Positions 1 to 12,840 of a stretch of DNA of 64,000 nt are shown in pieces. Source of the stretch: Pithys albifrons albifrons (lineage: Eukaryota; Chordata; Aves; Passeriformes; Thamnophilidae). Position numbers and translations under genes: made by a program. Positions within the stretch are counted from its first letter, which is position 1. The number at the start of each line of letters is the position of its first letter. The notes beneath the pieces were generated by a model. It searched no databases and had not been told where the DNA came from. It saw nothing but the letters and a program-made list of their open reading frames with translations. Location of the stretch: assembly GCF_047495875.1 (NCBI RefSeq), contig NC_092470.1, forward strand, positions 21,902,685 through 21,966,684. Reading direction: 5' to 3'.

Positions 1-143
1 TCCGTCACGCGCTCCAGGTCCGCCGCGCCGCTGTCGTGCTTCCGCGGCTTCTCGGCCGCGCGTCCGCCCGCCCCGTCGCTGCCGCCGCCGGAGCCGTTCG
101 GCTCCGTCTCCAGCTCCAGCTCCACGTCGCCCTCCGCCGCCAT
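1..143 (-). CDS. HYPK: HYPK, first coding exon (partial)
   Basis: This reads leftward from an ATG at 143-141 to the window edge, giving 47 codons plus two bases. It begins MAAEGDVELELETEP, then has a Gly/Ser-rich insert, then EKPRKHDSGAADLERVTD. The start and the KPRKHDSGAADLERVTD block are the HYPK N-terminus as I recall it from mammals. HYPK is a small ribosome-associated protein that binds the NatA N-terminal acetyltransferase and limits polyglutamine aggregation. The later UBA-like exons lie outside the window. The Gly/Ser insert (about residues 17-27) appears longer than in mammals. The divergent neighbour SERINC4 matches the human arrangement in mirror image. Confidence 0.93.
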   Translation of the reverse strand, partial: MAAEGDVELELETEPNGSGGGSDGAGGRAAEKPRKHDSGAADLERVT

Positions 144-160
144 CCCGCCGCCGCCGAGAG

Positions 161-177
161 CCGCTTCCGGTCACGTG
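161..177 (-). promoter_or_regulatory. HYPK proximal promoter motifs (ETS site and E-box)
   Basis: Just upstream of the HYPK start lie an ETS-type CCGGAAGC (reverse of 161-170) and a CACGTG E-box at 172-177. Both are typical of housekeeping CpG promoters. No TATA box is visible. That these sites are functional is inference. Confidence 0.45.
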
Positions 178-240
178 CGCCGCCGGCGAAGCCGCGAGCA
201 GCGCGCGCCGCAGCACCGACCGGGGCGGGGCCGGGCCCGG

Positions 241-640
241 GGCCGCCCCTCAGCCCAGTCCGGCCCTGCCACAGCCGGCCCTGCCCCCGGGGCCGCCCCT
301 CAGCCCAGTCCGGCCCTGCCACAGCCGGCCCTGCCCCCGGGGCCGCCCCTCAGCCCAGTCCGGCCCTGCCACAGCCGGCCCTGCCCCCGGGGCCGCCCCT
401 CAGCCCAGTCCGGCCCTGCCCCCGGGGCCGCCCCTCAGCCCAGTCCGGCCCTGCCCCCGGGGCCGCCCCTCAGCCCAGTCCGGCCCTGCCCCCGGGGCCG
501 CCCCTCAGCCCAGTCCGGCCCTGCCCCCGGGGCCGCCCCTCAGCCCAGTCCGGCCCTGCCACAGCCGGCCCTGCCCCCGGGGCCGCCCCTCAGCCCAGTC
601 CGGCCCTGCCCCCGGGGCCGCCCCTCAGCCCGGCCCGGGC
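241..640. repeat. GC-rich minisatellite of 35- and 50-bp units
   Basis: A tandem array has units beginning GGCCGCCCCTCAGCCCAGTC. Unit starts fall at 241, 291, 341, 391, 426, 461, 496, 531, 581 and 616. Spacings are therefore 50,50,50,35,35,35,35,50,35. The 50-bp form is the 35-bp form plus a 15-bp ACAGCCGGCCCTGCC block. Copies are nearly identical, which suggests recent expansion or homogenisation. It sits directly upstream of HYPK in the HYPK-SERINC4 interval. Long open frames across it are a by-product of the repeat. Confidence 0.93.
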
Positions 641-1285
641 CCCAGGTCCCCGCCGGAGCTGAATTGGGATTACTGGGTCAGCGATCCCGACTTGGCTCCC
701 GCCGCTGCCACACGGCTGATCGGGCAGGCCCGGGCGCAGCGAGGCCTGGCTCGGCCCCCGCCGCTCCCTTCCCGCACGGGTGTCACTGACTCCCCCCAGT
801 GGGGATACCACGTCCCGTCCCTCGAGCCGCGCACGAAGCCGGGTCGGCTGCGGAGCGGCTGAAGGAAGGTGACAACCCCAGCACCCGGGCCCCCCGCACC
901 GTCTGGGTTGTCCCCGCCGACACCGGGGGTTCCCCGCGCTGGGAGTGCCTCCTGCCATCCGCCCACCCCACTCCGTGTCCCTCGGGCGTCTCCGCACCTG
1001 GCGGGGCTCCAGACCCCCCAGCAGCCCCACAGCCCCGGGGCGCTGCGCTGGGATCGGGGTGGCATCGTCCGCACACCCTGCGGACCCCTCGGCGGCCCCC
1101 ACGGCCTCGTCCTGCCCCGTGCGGGGCCGGGCAGGGGTGCCCATGGCCGGGGGTCACCGAACAGGCCCACGGGGAGGCCCCGGAGTGGCTGCCGGGAGGG
1201 AGCAGAGCAGATGGCGGGGCGGGCCGAGCCGACAATCCCTTAATCCCATCAACGCCCCGGGAGCGGAGCAGAGTCGAGCCGGGCC
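641..1285. other. SERINC4 upstream CpG-rich region
   Basis: GC-rich, non-repetitive DNA between the minisatellite and the SERINC4 start. Open frames here show no splice structure or recognisable family. It probably contains the SERINC4 promoter and 5' UTR, but no clear core element was found. Confidence 0.4.
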
Positions 1286-4894
<3,609 letters not shown>

Positions 4895-5207
4895 TCCCTT
4901 GCCATGACAAACTGTGCCCAGGGCTGGTCCCTGCTATGCCCTGTGCTCTGCCTGGTCCTCCTGGCCTCTACTGACCCATTGTCCCAGGAGACAGTGGCAT
5001 CTGAGAGCCTGAGGCGGACCTGGAAGGTGGATGCTTTCAGGGACACCAGCCCTGTGCTGAGCCAGGACCACCCAAAGGACTGGAGTGAGCCGGTGACAGG
5101 TGCTCAGCCCCCAGCCTGGATGCCCTGGCCCCCGTGGGGTGCACCAGGGGAGCAGGGCTCTGCCTGGCCACCCCTGCCATGATGTGCTCCCTGTAAATAC
5201 CTCCTTG

Positions 5208-5213
5208 AATACA
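5208..5213 (+). terminator. Candidate SERINC4 poly(A) signal (AATACA)
   Basis: AATACA, a known weak variant of AATAAA, lies about 315 bases after the SERINC4 stop. No canonical AATAAA lies nearer. Cleavage would follow near 5225-5240. Confidence 0.4.
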
Positions 5214-7056
5214 TTTTTATACAAAACTCTGACCTAAGCCTGTGCCATCGTCCCACACAGGCCACAGCTGTGGGGGCAAAAAAAGGGGGTGCCTGCAGCG
5301 CCCCAGTACGAGCCACACAGCAGCCACAGCTGAGAGCACCTTCAGGGTGGGTCTGCTGGAGAGGGGAGACAAGCAGGGGATGCAGAGGAAGAACAGTCTT
5401 GGGCCTACAGGAGGGTGTCCAGCCCATGGCCACTGCTCCCAAGGAGGGCATGATGCCAGGGCTGTGCAGGATCACAATAGCCCCAGGCCCCCACCCACAA
5501 AGCAAACACAGGGGGTCAGCTCCCTAAGGACCACAGAACCACGAGGCCACAGTACCAGCTGCACCCAACATGCCCCACACTGTGACAGTGGCAGCAGGTG
5601 CAGGAGGGGGACCAACACACATTGCCAGGGCACCCACCAGCCTGGCACAGCCAGGACATACAGAAGGTGAGGGTGGCACAGCAGGGTGGGTACTGTTGGG
5701 GTCCAACTGATCTCAGTGTAGCAATGCCATTGTGGGGCCTGCAGTTCCCTAGGGCTGCCCCTCTCACCTCTCCCTCCCCGGGAGATGCACGAAGGCACAT
5801 GGGGCTCAGGGATGGGCACCTGTGGCACCAGCCCGGGGACAGCGGCCAGGTAGGGCTTGGTGGGGGGTCCCTGCTGCCCCTGGCACCCAAGTGCTCCCCA
5901 GTGCCTTGGGCTGTGCACAAGTGGAGACCAACCTCTCCCTGCCCAGGAGAACGCCAGGCTGAACACAGCCTGGCTGTTGTGGAGCTGGAGCAGCTGGGGC
6001 AGGATTTTGAGCAGACCCAGCAGCACAAGAGGTGGCACTGCGGGAGAGAATAGCAGGACTGTCCCAGTCTGTCAGGACACCCCAAGCCAGCAACACTTCT
6101 GCAAGTGCCCACAGAGACCAGTGCAGGTGAGGGGCTCTGACAGACCCCTGTGCTGCAGGCAGGGCTGGGTGTCTGCTGGGGAAGTGCTGCCTTATCCATG
6201 CCACAAACATGGGCCACTGGTCAACCCACCTGAAGGCACTGGCACATCCCTCCAGGCCCTTTGCTGGCAATCACTGTGACACTGAGTGTCCTTGGAGCTC
6301 CCCAAGTGTCCCAGCTCCACACAGGCTCCGTGATAGCCACAAGCAGGATACATGGGGCACTGCAGGGGGGATGCCAGGTCCCCACTGGAAGCACTCGTCC
6401 TGCTGGGGAGGGTGAAGAACTACATCGTGATGCTGCACCCCAGCCAGGCAGCAGCAGGGGAGCAGCCAGAGAAAACAGGGAATGTGCCCCTGTGCAGGCT
6501 GCCAGTGCTATGGGTACAGCCCTCCCTGGGCCAGGCCCAGCTGCTCCCTCCTGCCAGGACAGTGAACAGAAGCCTCTGGGCGAGCAGCAGCAGACACGGC
6601 TCAGCTCACACACGGGCTTCCCAGTGCAGCCTCCCACAGAGCCAGGCAGCTGGGCTGCAGCAGTGCCAGCCTTGGACAGAGGCAGAGCTGTGCCTCTCAG
6701 CAGCAGGAGCAGCCACAGCCCAGTGGATGAGCCTTCCAGCTGCCACTGGAGCATCAAGGTGAGGGACCAGAGAGGCCCAGAGAGGGACACAGGTCTGCTC
6801 ATCTGCAGCTCCTGGGCTTGGGGCCCTCAATGTGACACCTGTCACCCAGCAGGCCTCCAGCTCCTCAAAGTGTGAGGCAGAAGGACCCCACAGTGCTGCC
6901 AGGTGCTTCAGCAAGAGGAAGCTTCCTGCCTTTGCCCCAGAGGTAACAAGCAACTCCCATGTGATCCAGAGGTCCAGGCTGGGGGAGCTGGGCACACCTC
7001 TTTGCCAGCACCTACCCCTCTTGTCTCAGCAGGGGTGTGAGAGAAGGGAGAAACCC
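5214..7056. other. No intact gene; possible decayed upstream exons of the RASEF-like gene
   Basis: No intact coding gene was recognised. Around 5940-6035 on the plus strand one frame reads ERQAEHSLAVVELEQL followed by a Glu/Gln-rich stretch, which resembles a coiled-coil exon. RASEF proteins have EF-hands and a coiled coil ahead of the Rab domain, so this may be a remnant of that region. This is weak evidence. The rest is unremarkable GC-rich DNA. Confidence 0.3.
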
Positions 7057-7560
7057 ACACCCCCCTGCCCCGTGTACCAGTTGGTGCTGGCAGCAGACTG
7101 GGGCACAGGAAAGTCCATCTTCCTGCTATGCCTCTGCATGAATGAGTTCTGGGGAGACATTCCCAACACCCTCGGTCTGAGTCCCCAGCACCACTGACCC
7201 CAGAACTGCAGCAAAGGCAGAGAAGCAGGGCCTGACTGTTCTTCCTGGCAGAGGTGGACTTCCAGATCAAGCAGCTGATGGTGGATGGGGAGCAAACCAC
7301 ATTAGAGAGCTGGGACACAGCTAGGAAGGAGAGGTGAGAGCACAGGGGGTCCTGTGGCTGTGCCAGGGTTCCAGCAGCAACCCCACACTAGGCAGTCGAC
7401 ACAACAGTAGCAGAGACACCCCTGGCCTCAGGTACTGGAGCACTGTCCAGTCCTACTTTGACAAAGCCCAGTGTGCTGCTTCTCTGCGACATCAGCTCCC
7501 CAAGCAGCTTCTTCAGTGTCCATCAGTGGATTGAGGACATTAGGCTGGAAGAGTCCAAGA
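7057..7560 (+). pseudogene. RASEF-like Rab GTPase domain, degenerate
   Basis: Three consecutive exon-like blocks encode the front half of a Rab fold. Block A (about 7057-7174) reads LVLAADWGTGKSIFLLCLC then MNEF..DIPNTLG. Block B (7252-7333) reads VDFQIKQLMVDGEQTTLE then SWDTARKER and ends at GTGAGA. Block C (from 7432) reads RYWSTVQSYFDKA and, after a frame change near 7468-7472, VLLLCDISSPSSFFSVHQWI. Order, splice phases and the CxNEF..TLG-VDFQ signature match the Rab domain of RASEF (Rab45). Defects are visible: the first P-loop glycine is Ala, DTAGQE has become DTARKE (losing the switch II Gly and catalytic Gln), a frameshift breaks block C, and no NKxD or SAK exon was found downstream. 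I read it as a dead copy of a RASEF paralogue. An assembly indel could explain the frameshift but not the lost residues. Confidence 0.75.
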
Positions 7561-8358
7561 GGCACCAAGCCTTCAGGAGAGAGACAGGAGCCTTGGGGCT
7601 TCTGGGGGAGGGTGGGATGTGCCATGCCTCAGACTGTTCTAGGGAGCAGGAATGAGGCAGGAGAGAGCTCCACTGCTGTGTGTGAGAGCACTTCCCCCCA
7701 CTTTCTCCCTTTTGCCGGTGTTTGTTTTGGGTCCGGAACCGCACTTGCCTCCGGAGCCCTGCATGGTGTGATAGGAGGCCGTTCCTGTGGCACCCACAGG
7801 ACATGGGCCAGTGCTGCCGGATGCCAGCCCCAGGCAGCCTCTGTTCTGAGGCCCTGCAGGGAGGTTGAGGTCGATGGGCACCGGCCTCAGCGGTGGGCTG
7901 GACCATGGCTTTGCCCCGCGGGCGGCTCCCTGCAGCCGCCGGACACAGCACGGGACACAGGCGGCTCCGCCCCGGCCGCGCCGCAGCGCGGGTCTCGCTC
8001 GCTGCGCAGGCCCAGCCGCCATCGCTCCGCCACCGCCCTCCGAGCGGCCCCGGAGCTCAACTCGCCGCGGCCCGTGCAGAGCCAGCCCATCCCCTTCCGT
8101 TCCTCGAGGCTCCCCCGCTCTCCTGTCCGCCCTGAGGCGTTTATCCCTCAAACCCCATCCCCGCCTGACCCGCGCTGCTGCCCCGGGGACCGCGCGGGCC
8201 CAGCCCCACCTTTGTTCCTCACCGTAAAGATGCCGCCGTACCACCATCGCCACGCTCGGTCCTTCCCTCCGCGGGCGCGATCGCTCCCCCGGCAGTGCCC
8301 GCTCCCTCCCGCCACCCGCACGGACGAGCAGACGCGGCGTGCGGGGCTCCACAGCTAC
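7561..8358. other. GC-rich region downstream of SERF2, no recognised gene
   Basis: CpG content rises from about 7860 to 8340. A minus-strand ATG at 8247-8245 opens a short exon-like frame reading MVVRRHLYG and meets a good donor (GTGAGG) at 8222, but no partner exon was found. Long frames on both strands look like GC-driven shadows. Confidence 0.3.
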
Positions 8359-8364
8359 TTTAAT
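8359..8364 (-). terminator. SERF2 poly(A) signal (ATTAAA)
   Basis: On the minus strand this reads ATTAAA, about 120 bases downstream of the SERF2 stop. It is the most common variant poly(A) signal and fits a short SERF2 3' UTR. Confidence 0.6.
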
Positions 8365-8481
8365 AGGGGACAGCACCCCGCGGCCCGGGGCGCGGCCGGG
8401 GGGCCCGGCCCGGGGCGGTGCGGGGCATCCTGCCGGTGGGATCGGGACCGGCCCCGGGCGGCGGCCTGGCGCGGCTGGCTG

Positions 8482-8936
8482 CTACTTGTTGCCCTCCTTC
8501 TTCTCGTCAGCCTTCTTCTGCTTCTGCTGCATTATCTCCGAGTCCCTGCGGAGAGCGCGGCGGGGCTGGCGGCGGGGCCAGCACCGCCACAGGGCGGGAG
8601 CGGGGCGCGGGGCGGGGGAGGCCGGCGGGGCCGGCCCAGCGCTCACCTCTGCTTACGGGCGGCGGCCGAGAGCCCGTCGTCCCGCCGTTTGCCCTTGCCC
8701 GAGTCGCTCTGCTTCTTCAGGTTCTTCTGCCGCGCCAGTTCGCGCTGGTTCCCGCCTGTCACGACGCGGCCGCCTCAGCGCGGCGCGTCCCAGCCCGCAC
8801 CGCCGCCCTCCCGCCCTGGCCCAGCCGCCGCCCGCAGACCGGGTCTGGGCGCGCCGTCGGGCCCTGGCACGGCCCCCCGAGCCCGGCCCCCCGCAGTGGC
8901 GGTCCCGGCCCGGTACGCGCCCCACTCACGGGTCAT
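8482..8936 (-). CDS. SERF2: SERF2, small EDRK-rich factor 2 (3 exons)
   Basis: Exons 8930-8936, 8647-8755 and 8482-8545 on the minus strand join in phase to 59 codons plus TAG (8482-8484). The protein begins [14 protein letters not shown], continues [19 protein letters not shown], and ends in the Lys-rich [17 protein letters not shown]. This is near identical to vertebrate SERF2, and 59 residues is the expected length. SERF proteins are small, basic and disordered; they bind nucleic acids and accelerate amyloid nucleation. The first coding exon is only 7 bases (ATGACCC), so ORF finders miss it. The N-terminal 4F5 family signature lies in exon 2. The promoter is the CCAAT-rich CpG island upstream. 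Confidence 0.96.
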
Positions 8937-9000
8937 GGCGCCGCTCCCGCCTCCGCTCCGCCGCCGCCACGTCCCGCACCGACCCACCCCCAGGCCCCGC

Positions 9001-9225
9001 CCCGCCCCGGCTTTAAGGGGCGCCCCGGCCAATCACCGCGCCGCTCCTCCCCACGCGCACTCTCATTGGCGCGCCCGCCCAGCCAGGCCCCGCCTGATTG
9101 GCCGCGGGCTGCGGCCGCCGTTCCGCCGGCGGGGGCGAAAAAGGCCGCCCGTGGGGCGCACGCGCAGCACGACACCCGCGCGCAGGGGGCGTGGCACCTG
9201 TGACCACGCCCCGACCGTGACGTCA
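9001..9225 (-). promoter_or_regulatory. SERF2 promoter: three CCAAT boxes and a CRE palindrome
   Basis: A CpG-rich region upstream of the SERF2 start. CCAAT is seen at 9027-9031 (plus) and as ATTGG at 9065-9069 and 9097-9101, plus a perfect TGACGTCA palindrome at 9218-9225. This suggests NF-Y and CREB/ATF control of a TATA-less housekeeping promoter (inference). Confidence 0.6.
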
Positions 9226-9488
9226 CGAGCCGTATGGAAAGCGCTGCGGGGCGGGAGGGGCGATGCGGGAGATGCGGGACGGGGCGGGAGGGACGGGGAG
9301 GGAGGAGAGCCCCGGCCCGCCCTCCCCCCCCACCACAGCACTCTTCACCACCCCGGAGAGTGCGGTGCAATGCGGGGAGGATGGGGCGGGAGTTTTCCTC
9401 TCTCCTTGGTCAGGCTTCGGGGCTGCTCAGACCGCTCCTTCCGCCGCGGGCGGGGCAGGGGATCTACAGGGAGGGGCGGCCATGAGTG

Positions 9489-11344
9489 CTATGGCACCAA
9501 GACGGTGCGGGACGGGTATCCGTCCCCGTCCAGCCCAGTTGGCTCACGCACTCGGGGCTCGGCGGCGCCGTCGGGTTGTGGCGCGGGTCCCGCGAGGCGG
9601 CGCTGGACGGGGGGGCTCTGGCGCTTCGCGAGCCGTGAGAGCTCGGCGTGGATTACCTGCGGGCGGAGCAGCACATACGGCGGGCAGGGCACCGGTCGGA
9701 TCCCCGACGGTCCCCGTCCCGGCTCCTGCGGGATCATCTCTGCCTCGCTGTTCCTGGTCCCTGCTCTTGTGAATCTCTAACAGTCCTTGCTCCTGCGGGG
9801 TCCCCTCCCGCCCGTCCCATCGCTGCTGGTACCGGCTCCTGCGGGACGCCTCCCCTCCCAGCCCGCACCTTGTTGGCCGGGTCCAGCTGCAGGGCTCTCC
9901 TCAGGACGCGCGCGGCCTCTGCATCCCGGCCCTGCTCCGCCAGCAGCTGCAGGAAGAGGAGTGGGAGGGAGCGGCCGGGCCGGGCCGGGGTCGGGGGTCG
10001 GGGCGGGGCGGGTGCGGGTCCCACCTGCCCTCGCCGGAGCAGCGCCCGGCCGTTGTCCGGGCTGATCCGCAGGGCCGCCTCGCAGGCTGCCAGCGCCTCC
10101 TCCGCCCGCCCCAGCTTCAGCTCCGCGGCCGCGCAGTTGTTGAGGCACTTCACTCGCTGCTCCTGCAGCTCCTCTTCCTCCTCGGGCCCGGGTGGGGCTG
10201 CGGGGCGAGGGGCGGCCTCAGCGCCCCGGCCCCGCCGCCCCGGCCCCCCCCTCCCGGCCGGTCTCACCGGTGGCGGGGCCATCCAGGGCGTGCAGGGCCA
10301 GCCGGTACGAGCGCAGCGCCGCCGCGAAGTCGCCCCGCGCGAAGTGGAAGTTGCCCCGCTCCCGGCGCTGCGAGCCCAGGCGCAGGCGGGCGGCGGGAGG
10401 CAGCGCCTGCGGGTCGAGGCCGTCCCGCACCTCCAGCAGCGTCACCTCGAACAGCAGCGGCGCCTCAGGCGGTACGTCGGGCTCCCTGCGGGCACAGCGC
10501 CGGCTGTCCCCGACCCCTGCCCCTGCCCCTCCCGGCCCTCCCCACCGGCCTCTGTCCCCTGCCCGCCCCTCTCCGTGTGCGCTCCCGGCCCCTGCCCGCT
10601 CCCGCCCCTGCCCGATGGCTCGCCCTACCTGCCTGGGAGGCCGTAGGCGTAGCGGCAGGCGGCCAGGAAGAACGAGACCTCCCCGGGCTGCATGGTTGGG
10701 ACGCCCAGCTCCAGCGCCTGCGGATGGGCACGGCCAGGCTAATGAGGCGCCGCACCGGGCAGCGCTGAGCCTGCACCGCACCCACCGCTGCACTGGTTTG
10801 CGCTCACTTGCACGACGTCCCCGTGGCCCGGCACGAAGGTGAGCCGCGGATCCCGCTCCACCAGCCCGCCATCCTCCAGGGCGCCCAGCACCTTCACCGA
10901 CACCTCCTGGCCCGGCCGCGGCCGCGGTCCGCCCGGCCCGTCCCGCACCACGCGCTTCCGGAGCAGGCGGTCCTCTGTGGGGGAGACGCCGCTGAGAGCC
11001 GCGCCGAGATCCCCGAAACCGACCCTCTTTGTCCGGCTGTCCCCGGCACCGGCCCTCGCAGCCCGGGACTCCTGGCCTGGCTCGCCCCGCGCCGCCCGCA
11101 GGTTCTCACCCGTCAGGTCGCTCCAGCCGTTGGCAGCGAAGAGTGGCCCGAAGCCGCCGGGCCCCGGCACCGCCAGCGCCTCCAGCCGCCGGTAGAAGAG
11201 CCGCTCCTCCTCTCGCACCGACGGCAGCGCGATAGCGGTGTGGGGCAGCCGGAACCGTACGCGCCGGTCCCTGCCGGGTCCGCGCGGCCGCCGGCCTGCC
11301 CCCGTCTCCCTGTCCGGAGAGCCGCCGGGCGAGGGGCCCGGCAT
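9489..11344 (-). CDS. FKBP8-like FKBP-TPR protein (7 exons)
   Basis: Exons (minus): 11110-11344, 10808-10974, 10629-10717, 10268-10485, 10025-10197, 9869-9946, 9489-9656. All join in phase to 375 codons plus TAG. Residues about 75-165 form an FKBP-type domain (GLVERDPRLTFVPG, GDVVQALELGVPTM, then VPPEAPLLFEVTL). Three TPR repeats follow, with RRERGNFHFARGDFAAAL, RVKCLNNCAAAELKLG and ISPDNGRALLRRGQ, and then VIHAELSRLAKRQ. Layout and the KCLNN, PDN.ALLR and IHAELS.L motifs are those of FKBP8 (FKBP38), which anchors BCL2 at mitochondria. Unlike FKBP8 there is no C-terminal transmembrane helix: the tail after the TPRs is Pro/Arg-rich and ends RTVLVP. The conserved Trp on the floor of the FKBP active site is Leu (DVVQALEL), so isomerase activity is doubtful. 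An upstream in-frame ATG at 11425 is possible; I chose 11344, which starts MPGPSPGGSPDRE. Human FKBP8 is elsewhere (chr 19), so this is a paralogue, perhaps the one called FKBP16 in fish. Confidence 0.85.
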
Positions 11345-11632
11345 GCCCGCCCCTGATCCGCCCCGCCGCACGCCGCTACCAGCCGGCCTCGGACCGGGCG
11401 CCGGCGCTCGGCGGCGGGTGCCCACGGACCCCAGCGCGCACAGGGCGCGTCGCCGCCGGTCCCGTCACGCCGCGACCGCCGGGGCCGCCCGGGCCGGAGC
11501 CGCCGCCGAGCACACCCGCCGCACCGTTACCTAATGCCGGGAAGCGGCTCAGGGGATTAGCCCGGGCCGGCGGCAAAAATAGCCAGCTCAGGGCGAGCCC
11601 CGCCGCGGGGCTCCCGGCGCCCGCCCCGTGCA
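11345..11632. promoter_or_regulatory. Divergent CpG promoter between the FKBP8-like gene and the ELL3 remnant
   Basis: A 288-base, strongly GC-rich gap lies between two starts facing away from each other. No TATA box is seen. If ELL3 was once active, this would have been a bidirectional promoter (inference). Confidence 0.4.
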
Positions 11633-12840
11633 ATGCCCCCGCCGCGGGCAGAGCTGCGCGGACGTCTCCGGTACCGGGGCTGCAGGCCGGGGCGCCGGCT
11701 CAGCCTCCTGCACGGGCAGGTGGGACCGGGCCTGGCGGGGGGAACTGGGCACCAGAGGGACTCACCGGCACCCGCTGCTATTGCAGGGAGCGCCGGGGCC
11801 CGTGATCGCCTTCCAGGGCAGCTCCGGGGAGAGTGGACTCGGGGGCTCGGAGAGCCAGGGCAGCCAGGATAGGGCGCGACGAGGTACCGGGCTGGAAAGA
11901 CGCTTTGGCCAGGAGGCCAGAGCAAACACGTGGACAGTGCAAGCCCGGGTGAAACCTGAAACCTCTTGGCTTCAGGCAATCTCTGCTGCAGTTGCGTGGC
12001 TGAGCGGGACAGGCCCTGTGCCCTCCACCCCACCGTCCCCATGGGGTTCCTGAAAGGCCCTTGCAGTCTCCCTGGCCAGAGGCTCTTCCCACCAGAGCTG
12101 TGCAATTGCAAGCTCAGCTTTGGAGAAGGGCCCTTCAGTGAGCCCACAGTCCTCACTGAGGTGGAGAAGAGTGCCAGAGAGCTTTAACCCTTGTGATCTT
12201 TTGCTCCTTGCCAGATGCAGGTCCCAGGTGAGCAGTTCCTCAGCAGAGATCCCAGAGTACCTGCAGTAAGAGAGCTTGACACCTACTGCCACAGGGCTCC
12301 TTGTTGTTTGGTGTTATTTGGCCAAGCCCCACAGCATCGAAGGGCTGAGATGAACTCCTGCCTTATCACCCACAGCTGCAAGGTAGGTCTGGGCACAGTC
12401 AGAGCACAGCTCTACCTGCTCACTGCCCCTCAGGCCTCAGCAGGAGCTCAGTGCAGACTATGCCAAGTACCAAGATGGCACACACATTGGCAGCACGAGC
12501 TGGAGATTTGTGCAACTGGGAGCCGAGATGAAGAGGCAAGGAACAGAGGAACACAAGGCAAGCAGGAGACCCAGGCATGACAGCACAGTACAGCTGTGCT
12601 CTGGTCCTGCCCCCTGCATCTTTCCATCTCACGCATTTGAAGCTACTGTTGCACAAGTACCACCACCTCAAGAAGGTGAGGCTGGATGCAGGGCAGGGAC
12701 TGTTTTTTCTCCTGGACCTGATCTCTATATATTTTTCCCTTCCCTGCTACCAGCAAGAGAAGAATTGCTGTGAATACCTCCACTAGAAGGTGTCTCAGAT
12801 CAAAAGAAGAGTTCTGCAGTTTGAAAGCAGTGGGAACTCC
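11633..12840 (+). pseudogene. ELL3: ELL3 (RNA polymerase II elongation factor) remnant, probable pseudogene
   Basis: Pieces of ELL3 occur in order on the plus strand. Exon 1 (11633-11719) reads MPPPRAELRGRLRYRG. Exon 2 (from 11787, after TATTGCAG) reads GAPGPVIAFQGSSGE, matching the PVIAFQG of ELL family proteins. An occludin/ELL-domain exon (12441-12557) reads ADYAKYQ and FVQLGAEMKRQGTEEHK. About 12640-12675 reads LLLHKYHHLKK before GTGAGG. About 12738-12840 reads CYQQEKNCCEYLH, then TAG at 12784-12786, then KVSQIKRRVLQFE. The stop replaces the Gln of CEYLHQKLSHIK, and homology continues beyond it. The 12557 donor is GC rather than GT. The rest of the N-terminal ELL domain and the linker were not found. 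ELL3 is a transcription elongation factor. Its place next to PDIA3 in opposite orientation matches human. A functional truncated form is possible but unlikely. Confidence 0.72.

Noticed and set aside
241..640. Possible CRISPR-like array (also 24565-24675)
   Set aside because: Units are contiguous without unique spacers, and the genome is a vertebrate one. They are ordinary tandem repeats.
36..789. Pro/Ala-rich frames of about 200 aa at the left end
   Set aside because: They are translations of the 35/50-bp minisatellite and have no splice context or family.
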